From NCBI RefSeq assembly GCF_002844595.1, contig NZ_PJNW01000018.1, positions 1 through 40,964 on the forward strand: a DNA stretch of 40,964 nt, read 5' to 3'. The position numbers were made by a program, and so were the translations under genes. The stretch comes from Pleomorphomonas diazotrophica. GTDB lineage: Bacteria; Pseudomonadota; Alphaproteobacteria; Rhizobiales; Pleomorphomonadaceae. Shown here in pieces: positions 9,051-16,801 of this stretch; within the stretch, counting starts at the first letter, position 1; every line of letters begins with the position of its first letter. The notes under the pieces are model-generated. The model was given only the letters and a program-made list of their open reading frames with translations, was not told the origin of the DNA and searched no databases.

Positions 9051-9188
9051 GCCTGACTTGAAACTCGCTGGGGCGCGGCAGATGGCGACGAGTTCGAGAA
9101 CCGGAGCGGAGCGGGCTTAAGGCCCGTGAGCACCGGAAGCGCAGAACACTAAGTCAGATGCCCGCCCCAGTAGAGTTTCGGGTCAGGC
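9051..9188. repeat. 138-bp interrupted palindrome (structured element)
   Basis: The outer arms are GCCTGACTTGAAACTCGCTG (continuing GGGCG) at 9051-9075 and their near-complement ending in GGGTCAGGC at 9163-9188. An inner GGGC-TTAA-GGCCC palindrome lies near the centre. It ends 12 bases before the TetR start, so it would be in the tetR leader. It could be a short dispersed element or a structured leader RNA. No second copy is in this window. Confidence 0.5.
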
Positions 9189-9200
9189 GGAGAAAACCGG

Positions 9201-9887
9201 ATGCGACGCAAAGACCCCGACCGCCTTGCGACCCTCGCCGACGCGGCGCTCGCCGTGTTCACCGAGCGCGGCTATCGCCTGACGCAGGTGGCGGATATCG
9301 CGGCGGCGGCCGGAGTTTCGGCCGGGTCGATCTACAACTACGCCGAAGGCAAGGATGCGCTGTTGAAGCTGGCGGTTCTCCGCGCGGCCGGCCGGCTCTC
9401 CGAAGTGACGCCGCCGCTCGCCGCGCCGGGGCTCGACGGCGTCGTCGCACTGATCGACGCCATCCTGACGCCGGTGACGCTGGACTGGCCGGTGCTAACG
9501 CCCGCCGGGCGGGACCCCGCCCTGCCCTTCCGCGCCACGCTCTCGGCCATCGTCGACGAAACCTTCGCCTTCCTCGCCGCCCGCTATCGGCTGATCTGGC
9601 TGCTCGACCGGCTGTCGCTGGAAATGGACGCGGTGCGCGACATCCACGTGCTCGGCGCCAAGACGCGCTTTCTCCGCCAGCTCACCGCCTTCCTCGCCCT
9701 CCATATTCAGGACGACGAAGCCGCCGTCGCCGCCGTGGCGCGCGGCATCCTGGAGGTGATCGTCTGGTTCGCCATGCACCGCCACCGCGACCGCCTGTTC
9801 CCCGCCTTAGGCGACGAAAAGGCCCTCGCCCTCGCCCGCCGCCTGGTGCTGGATGGGGCGGCTGGAGGGGCGACCACCAGCCGTTAG
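9201..9887 (+). CDS. TetR-family transcriptional regulator
   Basis: 228 residues. The N-terminal helix-turn-helix is clear (ALAVFTERGYRLTQVADIAA followed by AGVSAGSIYNYAEGKDALL, about 15-58); the remaining alpha-helical part is the ligand/dimer domain and is unassigned. GGAG lies 8 bases before the start. Divergent from the acyltransferase across a perfect operator palindrome, so local autoregulation and repression of the acyltransferase are expected. Ligand unknown. Confidence 0.88.
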   Translation: MRRKDPDRLATLADAALAVFTERGYRLTQVADIAAAAGVSAGSIYNYAEGKDALLKLAVLRAAGRLSEVTPPLAAPGLDGVVALIDAILTPVTLDWPVLTPAGRDPALPFRATLSAIVDETFAFLAARYRLIWLLDRLSLEMDAVRDIHVLGAKTRFLRQLTAFLALHIQDDEAAVAAVARGILEVIVWFAMHRHRDRLFPALGDEKALALARRLVLDGAAGGATTSR

Positions 9888-9961
9888 CCCGCAAAAGGCG
9901 GCAAACTCGCAGCACCCTGTGCTTGAGCCAAGAAAGAAGCTCGTTTCGTTTATTTCGATTA

Positions 9962-9991
9962 TTGGCTTGATATCGCAAGATGGCTTATATT
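9962..9991 (+). promoter_or_regulatory. Sigma-70-like promoter of the antitoxin/PIN pair
   Basis: TTGGCT (9962-9967), an 18-base spacer and TATATT (9986-9991) in an AT-rich tract. The predicted transcript start near 9998 favours the downstream translation start at 10016 over the one at 9980. Confidence 0.45.
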
Positions 9992-10015
9992 GAGAATCCA
10001 ACCAGCGAGGATGCC

Positions 10016-10474
10016 ATGGCCATATCAGCGCATGTTTCCGAGATCGGCGGTCGCCTGCCATCCGAGCAGGAAATGGCCGCCGCGAACCAGCTTCGCCGGA
10101 TCATCGCCGCCCAGATGGAGGGCGACGCGAAGCTGCGCGTTGTGGAAGACGGCAAGAAACAGCCCTCGGAAATCGTCCTGACGCCTGCACTGTCGCGGCT
10201 GCTCCTCGGCCTGCTTCGCCATATCGGCAGCGGCGACGCGGTGACGCTCGTCCCGCTCCACCGGATGATGACCACCCAACAGGCGGCCGACATCCTCAAC
10301 GTATCCCGCCCTTTCCTGGTATCTCTGCTTGAGAAGGGCGAACTTGCCTATTCGATGGTCGGGCGGCATCGGCGCATAAAGGCCGAGGATCTTTTCGCCT
10401 ACCAGCTCAGCCGGGACGAGCGCCGCAGCCGAGCGCTGGCCGACCTCGCCGAGTTGGACAGGGACCTGATCTGA
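10016..10474 (+). CDS. Excisionase-type HTH antitoxin
   Basis: 152 residues from the preferred start (GAGG 5 bases upstream, just after a promoter-like sequence); the frame also has an ATG at 9980, giving 164. The C-terminal third carries a MerR/excisionase helix-turn-helix: MTTQQAADILNVSRPFLVSL, then LLEKGELAYSMVGRHRRIKA. The N-terminal half is helical and unassigned. Four bases separate it from the PIN-domain gene, the layout of a type II toxin-antitoxin operon in which the antitoxin binds DNA and neutralises the nuclease. Antitoxin role is inferred from context and from known excisionase-PIN pairs. Confidence 0.8.
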   Translation: MAISAHVSEIGGRLPSEQEMAAANQLRRIIAAQMEGDAKLRVVEDGKKQPSEIVLTPALSRLLLGLLRHIGSGDAVTLVPLHRMMTTQQAADILNVSRPFLVSLLEKGELAYSMVGRHRRIKAEDLFAYQLSRDERRSRALADLAELDRDLI

Positions 10475-10477
10475 AGC

Positions 10478-11068
10478 ATGTTCGCCAACCGCTTCACGGC
10501 CTTCGTCGATGCGAACGTTCTCGCCGGAGCGCTGAAGCGCAACCTTCTTCTCACGTTGGCGGAGGCGGGACATTTCCGGGTGCGCTGGTCGGCCATCGTG
10601 CTGGGTGAGACCGAACGGGCCATAGAAGCCATCCTTGAGGATAGAGGGGAAGGCGACGCACGAACACGCGCCGCCAAGCATCGCGCGGCGATGGAGCGGG
10701 CTTTCGAGGATGCCAATGTCGCGGACTACAGTGAGTTCTTGCATCTCGGCGACCACCTTCCGGACCCGAACGACGGCCATGTTCTGGCTGCCGCCCTCAA
10801 GGCGAAGGCCGATGTGATCGTCACGGACAACCTCAAGCACTTCCCGACGGAGGTGCTGTCGCCACTCGGCCTGAACGCCCTTTCCGCCGACGTGTTCATC
10901 GCCAACACGGTGGCGCTTGAGACCGCCTCGGCCATCCCTGCGCTACGCAAGATGCGGGAGCGCTTCCAGAAGCCGGAGATGGATGCTGAGCAGTTACTGA
11001 TCCGCATGGAAGCCATCGGCCTTCTGGAAACGACAAGCTGCCTGAAGCCGTTTATCGGCTCGCTTTAA
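10478..11068 (+). CDS. PIN-domain toxin (ribonuclease)
   Basis: 196 residues. PIN nucleases use a cluster of acidic residues to cut RNA. Here Asp11 lies in FVDANVLAGAL, a Glu in VLGETERA, and the late acidic pair is in PDPNDGHVLAAAL followed by VIVTDNLKHFP. The C-terminal 60 residues extend beyond a minimal PIN fold, as in the larger COG1569-like PIN group. Translation starts 3 bases after the antitoxin stop, so the two are coupled. All acidic residues needed look present, so the toxin is probably active. Confidence 0.82.
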   Translation: MFANRFTAFVDANVLAGALKRNLLLTLAEAGHFRVRWSAIVLGETERAIEAILEDRGEGDARTRAAKHRAAMERAFEDANVADYSEFLHLGDHLPDPNDGHVLAAALKAKADVIVTDNLKHFPTEVLSPLGLNALSADVFIANTVALETASAIPALRKMRERFQKPEMDAEQLLIRMEAIGLLETTSCLKPFIGSL

Positions 11069-11090
11069 CAGAGCCGGAACTGCGCGCGCC

Positions 11091-12251
11091 TCACGACGCC
11101 ACTGCCACGCCGCGCCGATAGTCCGAGGGCGTGGTGCCGGCGGCCTTGACGAAGGCGGCGTTGAAGGTGGATTTGGAGTTGAAGCCCACCTCGTAGGCGA
11201 TGTCGATGATGGTCTGGCCGGCGCGGGCTGGCGAGGCGAGCAGGAGCTTGGCTTCCTCGATGCGCGTCTGGTTGATGAAGTCGTTGAAGCGCAGCCCGGC
11301 CGTCTGGTTGATGGCCTGCGACAGCTCGTTGGGCGTCACGCCGAGCCGCTTGGCGAGGCGGGCGAGCGTCAGCGTCGGATCGGCGAACAGGCGCTTGTCG
11401 ACCAGCGCCCCGCGCGCCCTTGTCAGGATGTCCCGCGCCCGCTCCTCGGTGAGGCCGGAGCGGCGGTACTTGCCGATGCTCTCCTCGACCTTGTTGCTGA
11501 GGCTGGCGCTGGCCCGGCTGAGCGCGCCGCGCGTGGCAAGGCCCAGCCAGATCAGTGCGTTGAGCACGAGCCCGAAGATGAGGTCGGCGAGCGAGATGAA
11601 GCCGTCGCCGGCATCGGCGGTGAGGCCGTAGGCGCCGGCGGCAAGGCTGATCAGCCAGACGAGGCCGAGCCCCAGGAGCAGCCGGCCCGCCCAGGCGCGG
11701 CGCCGCTCGCCGGTCGGGCCGGTCACCTGCCAGTTCCACCAGAGCCGGCCGGCGGCGGCGAGATAGAAGGCCTGCAGGAGCGGCGTGCCGATCAGCGCGG
11801 TGGCCGCCATCAGGGCGGCGAGCGCCAGACCCGGCTGCGGCGGCGCGCCGGCAAGCAGCCCATCCCAGGCCCCGTCCGGCAGGAACACCACCGGCAGCAG
11901 GAGGCCCAGGATGGCCGCCGGCCCGAAGACGTGAACCGGCAGGCGGGAGACGGACCGGCTCTCCTCGAGCAGCGTGAGGTGAAGGTAGAGGAGCGGGGCG
12001 GCGGCGGCCTCGGCAAAGAGGCCAAGGGCGATCAGCCTGAGCGAGGCGGCGCCCTGCCCGAGCGCCGACGTGGCGTCGGCAAGGCCGGAGACGGCGAGGC
12101 AGACCACCGCGCCGGCGAGACAGCGGTTGGCGCGCGTCCTCAGCACCGGCAGCGCCGTGAGCAGGCCGGCCACGAACAGCGCCTGCCCCAGCGTGAGCAG
12201 AATGACGGCGACGGCCGCGAGCGTCATGACGTGTTGCCCCAGCATCCCCAT
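11091..12251 (-). CDS. Membrane-anchored AraC-family regulator (7TM-HTH)
   Basis: About 386 residues. The first 230 form six to seven hydrophobic helices; after a linker, the C-terminal 100 residues are an AraC/XylS DNA-binding domain (LARLAKRLGVTPNELSQAIN, then IIDIAYEVGFNSKSTFNAAF and the closing GTTPSDYR). This is a one-component membrane sensor-regulator. The start at 12251 puts it 8 bases past the preceding SGNH gene on the minus strand, so it is last in a likely metzincin-SGNH-AraC operon. A frame extension to 12386 overlaps the SGNH gene and lacks support. The signal and regulon are unknown; regulation of its own operon is a reasonable guess. Confidence 0.85.
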   Translation of the reverse strand: MGMLGQHVMTLAAVAVILLTLGQALFVAGLLTALPVLRTRANRCLAGAVVCLAVSGLADATSALGQGAASLRLIALGLFAEAAAAPLLYLHLTLLEESRSVSRLPVHVFGPAAILGLLLPVVFLPDGAWDGLLAGAPPQPGLALAALMAATALIGTPLLQAFYLAAAGRLWWNWQVTGPTGERRRAWAGRLLLGLGLVWLISLAAGAYGLTADAGDGFISLADLIFGLVLNALIWLGLATRGALSRASASLSNKVEESIGKYRRSGLTEERARDILTRARGALVDKRLFADPTLTLARLAKRLGVTPNELSQAINQTAGLRFNDFINQTRIEEAKLLLASPARAGQTIIDIAYEVGFNSKSTFNAAFVKAAGTTPSDYRRGVAVAS

Positions 12252-12259
12252 GAAGCCTT

Positions 12260-13171
12260 TCAGAACCTGACCTTGAGATTGACGTCCGCCGACTGCGCCA
12301 CCCGATCCTTGTCGAGGCCGGCGCGGCAGGTCAATCCCAGGCTCCAGGCGTCGGCGTCGAGATGGGAGTGGACGGCGGCCTGCCACGCATGGCCGCGCTC
12401 GGTGAGACGCAGGCTGTCGCGGAACAGGAAGCCGTTCTGCCGCTCGCCGGTCGGGTCGCAGAGTGCGCCCTCGTCGTGGCAGGCGTCGGTGACGCTCACG
12501 AAGCCATAGGCGGCGGGTTCGGCGAGGATGGATCGGAAGAGGTCGTTGGAGGGGATGACCGCAATCTCTATGCCGCCGGGCAGCCGCTCCCTCAGCGCGG
12601 CGAGGTCGGCCCTCAGCGCCTCGCGCATCGAGGCCGACAGCCGGCCGAAGGCGTCGCGCAGCGCCGGACCACCACCGATGAAGCCACCCATCAGCCGCGA
12701 ATGGGCGAAGTCCGGCACATCGTCGACGAGGATGGTGCGGGCGCCCTGGGAGGCCAGCCGCTCGGCGGCCTCGCTGAGGTTGACCGAGACGCGGGCAGCG
12801 GCCGCCACAACATTCTCGCCGCGCATCATGGCGCCGAGGATGTCCCCGGTGCCGGCCGCGACGACGAACCGGTCCTCCGGCCGCACCGTCAGCCAGCCGC
12901 AGGCCACCCGCCGCTCGAACAGCGCGACCTGCGCCAGGACGCCGGTGGCGTCAGGGTCCGTGATGGTGCCGGTCGTGGCGCTGTCGCCGAACAGATAATA
13001 GCCGCCGTCGCCGGCCAGCCCCTCGCCGGCGGCCAGCGTGATGGTGAGGAAGAGAATGACGCGAAGGCGCCGATGGAAGCGGGAATGGGGCGGCGGAAAG
13101 AGCGGCAAGACGGGCTCCGGGCTGGGCGATCGGGGTGGCCATGACGGTCGCACCCCGGACCCATTGCCCAT
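12260..13171 (-). CDS. Secreted SGNH/GDSL-type protein, catalytic His apparently lost
   Basis: 303 residues. A hydrophobic segment (RVILFLTITLAAGEGLAG, about 37-54) looks like a signal peptide or anchor after a long Pro-rich N-terminus. Block I is YYLFGDSATTG with the nucleophile Ser; a paired-Cys segment DACHDEGALC precedes block V, as in the COG3240 phospholipase/lecithinase branch. In that branch block V reads FWDGVHPT; here it is FRDSLRLT, so the Asp is kept but the His is Arg, with a nearby His in ERGHAW. The enzyme may be inactive or rearranged. The start at 13171 has GAGG upstream; a shorter start is possible. It lies between the metzincin and AraC genes on the same strand. Confidence 0.72.
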   Translation of the reverse strand: MGNGSGVRPSWPPRSPSPEPVLPLFPPPHSRFHRRLRVILFLTITLAAGEGLAGDGGYYLFGDSATTGTITDPDATGVLAQVALFERRVACGWLTVRPEDRFVVAAGTGDILGAMMRGENVVAAAARVSVNLSEAAERLASQGARTILVDDVPDFAHSRLMGGFIGGGPALRDAFGRLSASMREALRADLAALRERLPGGIEIAVIPSNDLFRSILAEPAAYGFVSVTDACHDEGALCDPTGERQNGFLFRDSLRLTERGHAWQAAVHSHLDADAWSLGLTCRAGLDKDRVAQSADVNLKVRF

Positions 13172-13241
13172 TCTCCGGCCCTCTTCGTCCCGTCCTATGA
13201 GTTCGTACCCGGGCGCCCGAAAGACGAACCGCCCCGCGCGC

Positions 13242-14165
13242 CTACTCCATGTCCAGGAGTTCCCTGAGCTCCGGCGACACCCCGCTCAGGTCGACGACGG
13301 CGCGGACGCGCGCCACCCGCTGCCTGTGCGCGTCGGGCGCCGCCGACATCGGATAGGCGAGGCGCAGCCCCTCGTAGTCGACACCGGTCAGCGTCTGGGC
13401 GGGAGCGGGGTTGTAGCAGGGGCTCTGCGCGCCATCGACCAGCATGGTCGGGCTCGACTGGTAATAGTCCATGATCGACTTTCGGTCGAAGCCGCTCGAA
13501 AAGCGGAGGTCCCGCTCGTCATTGTTCAGCCGGTCGAAGTTCGCCTTGACCGTGGCCTCGTCCCAGCCCCACAGCCGCTTGATTTCCGCATAATTGAAGC
13601 GGCAGGTCGCATCGGGCTTCTGATGCTCGTGGAAGAAGCCGAGGGCGTGGATGAGCTCGTGCCACACCTGCCAGCCCTGCGGCGCGCCGCCCAGGAAGAT
13701 GTTCGCCTCGCCGAGGTTGCGCTTCTTCATGCCGTTGCGTCCGATGCGGGCGCTGCAACACTTCACGCCCGAACCCACGGCGATCCGGATCTCCTCGGTA
13801 TAAAGCCCTTGGGCGTTCTTCTTGCAGTCGGGGAATGGATTTGTGCTCTGAAAGTCGATGCTGACATTGATCCTCGCACCGTTCAGTAGTCTGGCAGCCG
13901 AGTTGAAAATGGAATTCCTTTCGGCCTGGGTTCCGCCAATAAAGCACGCCTTCAGAATTTGCCCCGGACGCCACAATAACGCTCGCGAGAAGAAATATCT
14001 TTTGTCTTCGTCTGAAGTTGAGTTGGCCAAGTCGGTCACTTCCGTCAGAAGTGGACCAGCCTCGTCATTGAATTCCGGATTGAAAGTACCCCATTCATTG
14101 TGGGCGCCGGCCGATCCGGCAACGAACAGTGTGACGGCAAAAGCCAAAATGACATGGAAGCGCAT
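13242..14165 (-). CDS. Secreted metzincin metalloprotease (astacin-like)
   Basis: 307 residues with a Sec signal peptide (MRFHVILAFAVTLFVAGSAGA). The zinc site is HELIHALGFFH (H169, H173, H179 with catalytic E170), followed by E180, the HExxHxxGxxHE form of astacins; the Met-turn is SIMDYYQ. Six or more cysteines, including KCCSAR, suggest disulphides and an extracytoplasmic site. I choose the start at 14165, which follows GGGGGG by 4 bases; two Mets upstream (14195, 14177) have no better site. It is divergent, across only 80 bp, from a secreted caspase-fold protein, and it heads a likely operon with the SGNH and AraC genes. All zinc ligands are present, so it should be active. Confidence 0.87.
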   Translation of the reverse strand: MRFHVILAFAVTLFVAGSAGAHNEWGTFNPEFNDEAGPLLTEVTDLANSTSDEDKRYFFSRALLWRPGQILKACFIGGTQAERNSIFNSAARLLNGARINVSIDFQSTNPFPDCKKNAQGLYTEEIRIAVGSGVKCCSARIGRNGMKKRNLGEANIFLGGAPQGWQVWHELIHALGFFHEHQKPDATCRFNYAEIKRLWGWDEATVKANFDRLNNDERDLRFSSGFDRKSIMDYYQSSPTMLVDGAQSPCYNPAPAQTLTGVDYEGLRLAYPMSAAPDAHRQRVARVRAVVDLSGVSPELRELLDME

Positions 14166-14245
14166 CCGACCCCCCATCGGTTGTCTTGAAGACATACGTA
14201 TTATATGCTAAGTTGAATCAATTAGGCAACATCTGGGTGGCTGCG
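14166..14245. promoter_or_regulatory. Bidirectional promoter between metzincin and caspase-fold genes
   Basis: An 80-bp AT-rich spacer holding the palindrome TGTCTT-G-AAGACA (14182-14194) followed by TATTATAT. It must drive both divergent genes and could bind a shared regulator. Confidence 0.4.
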
Positions 14246-16597
14246 ATGACTCGGTCGCGGATGTTTTTCCTTTGCCATTTCTTGGCCTTGTCTTTATTCG
14301 CCCTGGCAATTGTCGCGATATCCTCAGGTTCATCTCGCGCCCAGCAAACCGGCGCCATGATCGGCGCCGGGGCGGAAGGCGCCGAGGAGGCCGTGCCCTT
14401 TCTGGGTCAGGCGCTGACGCCCGACGGCAACGGCGCCCTGCCGCCGCGCCTCGCGCTGGTCATCGGCGTCGCCACCTACGACCCGGCCGACCACGTCAGC
14501 ATTCCGAGCCTGCCGGGCGTCGCCCGCGACACGCAAAGGGTCGTCGAAGCGCTGAGCGACGCCGACTTCCGGGTGACCGAGCCCAGGAACAACGGCGGCC
14601 GGGTAACGCGCAACGACATCCTGGAAGCGCTGAACCGCTTCTCGCTCAACGTTCGGCAACTGCGATCGACCTCGGGCAAGAAGCCGGTCGTTCTGGTCTA
14701 TTTCGGCGGTCACGGCGTGACCAACGGCACCGACAACCTGCTGATCCCCGCCGACTTCAACCCCACCTTCCAGGAAGACCTGAAGGACATGGCCCTGCCA
14801 CTCGCCACCATAAGGGAGCGGCTGGAAGCGCTGGACGTTTCGTTGCGCTACATCATTCTCGACGCCTGCCGCAACCAGCTGCCGCTGTCGCTCGCCTCGG
14901 TGTCCGGGGCGGGAGCGCCGGCCTACAAGCCCGGCATGACCCGCATGCCGATCGACACGGCCGGCGAAACCATCTGGTTCGCCACCCTGAACGGCAATGT
15001 GGCCAGCGACGGCTCCACCTTCACCCAGCGCCTTCTCGACGTGCTGGACAAGGAGCGGACCAAGGCGGAGAAGGAGGCGGCGGACCCGCGATTTTCCGAG
15101 GAGGCCGCGTCGCCCCAGCCGGTGGCCGGCGCCTATGGCAACACCTCCTCGGTGCTCGATCAGGTGGCGATCAGCATGGCCGGCTCCGCCCAGGTGCCCG
15201 ACCGGGCCGGCAACCCGCCGCCGCTCATCCTCTACCCGACCAGGGCCAACTATCGGACCGAGCTGCGGCTCTTCGACCAGTTCAAGGCCGCTCCGTCTTT
15301 CCAGCGGCGCTATTGCCTCAGCAAGACCTATCTCGACGCCTTCTTCCTCTATTCCTATTTCTCGACCAACATCGCCGGCTGGAAGACCAAGTTCGAGGAA
15401 CTGGTCGAAGGCGGCGAGCTGCCCTCCTGCGCCGACCTCGCCACAAACCAGGTCGCCAGCGCCGACCTGCCGGTCAAGACCGCCACCGGCGAATGGCGGG
15501 TCGTCGCGTCGGCAAGGTCGCCCTTCACCGAACCGGGGCAACTGGCCAGCGCGGCGGCGGAGGAATCCGGCGGCAGGACGCCGGCGGGCGGCGATACGCC
15601 GCCACCGTCCCGCACACCGGTCATCGCCGGCTTTCCCGACGACCTGTCGCAGCTCAGCCTGGCGACGGCCGGCACGAACCTGCCGGTCTATCGCTTCGCC
15701 AACGCCGGCGGCGCGGCCGTGACCACGCTCGACAAGGGGCAGCTCCTGGCGATCGGCGACACCAACGGCGCCTTCGTCCGCGTGCAGACGCCGGACGGCA
15801 CCGAGGGTTATGCCGAGCAGAAGCTGGTCAATGCCGGCACCAACCTGTTGCGCGTCACCCTCGGCTATGACGACAGGGGCGAACTCACCGACGCCTCGCA
15901 GACCGCGCTCAAGGCGCTGGCCGACACCATCGTCTACGACGCCGCCATCGAATACCGCGACAGCGACAGCAAGGGCGGGCTGCTTCTCGCCATCTCCGCC
16001 TTCGACGAACTGCGGAAGGCCACCTTCGTCCCCATGGAGCTCACCCCGCTCTACCGGGCCGCCGACGCGTCGAACCCGCTGCCGCCGCGCTCCGTCCGCA
16101 TCCTGCTCACGGCGCTGCCGCTCGACCCGGCCCTTCGCAACAGCGCCTATTCCTACAGCGGCGGCACGGTGAGCCTCGACGCTGCCGTGACGCTCAGCCA
16201 GCCGGTGCTCGCCTCCGCCTCGACCGGCGCCATCCTCGGCCAGGGCAGCGCCTTTGCCTGCGCGTCGCCTCTCGCCGCCGAGGCAACCGCAGACAGAACA
16301 GTCCTCGTCAGCTACCCCAGCGCCAGCGAGGCGGGCGCCGCCGAGACCGTGCGGCGCGTGTTCGGGACGGTCGGCTTTGCCGTCCCCGACCCGATCCAGC
16401 GAGGCACACGCATCCAGAAGCAGGGCACGCGCGTCACCTATTGCGCCGCCGACCAGGGGCTGATCGATCGGGCGAAGGCGCCGCTGTCGGCCTGCTTCGG
16501 CGACGCCTTCCGCTATTTCCCGACCTCGGACAGGGCGCTCTGCGCCTCCGGCCGCATCGATGTGGTGGTCACCGACGCGAGCCTCGCGATCAACTGA
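14246..16597 (+). CDS. Exported caspase-fold (orthocaspase, C14) protein with SH3-like domain
   Basis: 783 residues from the start after GGGTGG (position 14246), beginning with a signal sequence (MTRSRMFFLCHFLALSLFAL, then cleavage near SSRAQQ). The caspase-fold domain spans about 68-290: PPRLALVIGVATYD, His156 in VYFGGHGV and Cys208 in IILDACRNQ, so the His-Cys dyad is intact. A later segment (about 475-545, LPVYRFANAGGAAVTTLDKG and following) resembles a bacterial SH3 domain, which may bind the cell wall. The C-terminal 230 residues are unassigned and contain four or more cysteines. Prokaryotic caspase-like proteases cleave after Arg/Lys. Divergent from a metzincin, so two secreted proteases share one promoter region. 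Function unknown. Confidence 0.85.
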   Translation: MTRSRMFFLCHFLALSLFALAIVAISSGSSRAQQTGAMIGAGAEGAEEAVPFLGQALTPDGNGALPPRLALVIGVATYDPADHVSIPSLPGVARDTQRVVEALSDADFRVTEPRNNGGRVTRNDILEALNRFSLNVRQLRSTSGKKPVVLVYFGGHGVTNGTDNLLIPADFNPTFQEDLKDMALPLATIRERLEALDVSLRYIILDACRNQLPLSLASVSGAGAPAYKPGMTRMPIDTAGETIWFATLNGNVASDGSTFTQRLLDVLDKERTKAEKEAADPRFSEEAASPQPVAGAYGNTSSVLDQVAISMAGSAQVPDRAGNPPPLILYPTRANYRTELRLFDQFKAAPSFQRRYCLSKTYLDAFFLYSYFSTNIAGWKTKFEELVEGGELPSCADLATNQVASADLPVKTATGEWRVVASARSPFTEPGQLASAAAEESGGRTPAGGDTPPPSRTPVIAGFPDDLSQLSLATAGTNLPVYRFANAGGAAVTTLDKGQLLAIGDTNGAFVRVQTPDGTEGYAEQKLVNAGTNLLRVTLGYDDRGELTDASQTALKALADTIVYDAAIEYRDSDSKGGLLLAISAFDELRKATFVPMELTPLYRAADASNPLPPRSVRILLTALPLDPALRNSAYSYSGGTVSLDAAVTLSQPVLASASTGAILGQGSAFACASPLAAEATADRTVLVSYPSASEAGAAETVRRVFGTVGFAVPDPIQRGTRIQKQGTRVTYCAADQGLIDRAKAPLSACFGDAFRYFPTSDRALCASGRIDVVVTDASLAIN

Positions 16598-16801
16598 CCA
16601 CCGCCCGTCTGGAAGCAAGAACGCTTGCCCCGACCTGCCTTGTTATTTTTGTCTATAGACTTGCCAAGTTTCGACCATGACGGCAATACGCCGGACCGCG
16701 CCGGCGTAACCGAAAATTATACAAGATCGTCAAGAGTATACTTCCGGAAATACGCATCGCGACAGAATTGCGGCATGCTTTTGGTCGGGCGGGGGGATGA
16801 C

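Noticed and set aside
9051-9188. Possible tRNA or known riboswitch in the tetR leader
   Set aside because: No cloverleaf, anticodon or T-loop GTTCRA arrangement, and no known riboswitch core recognised.
14330-16618. Very long open frame (about 760 codons) on the minus strand
   Set aside because: It is antisense to the caspase-fold gene, rich in Arg/Gly/Ala with no domain, and arises from third-position GC bias.
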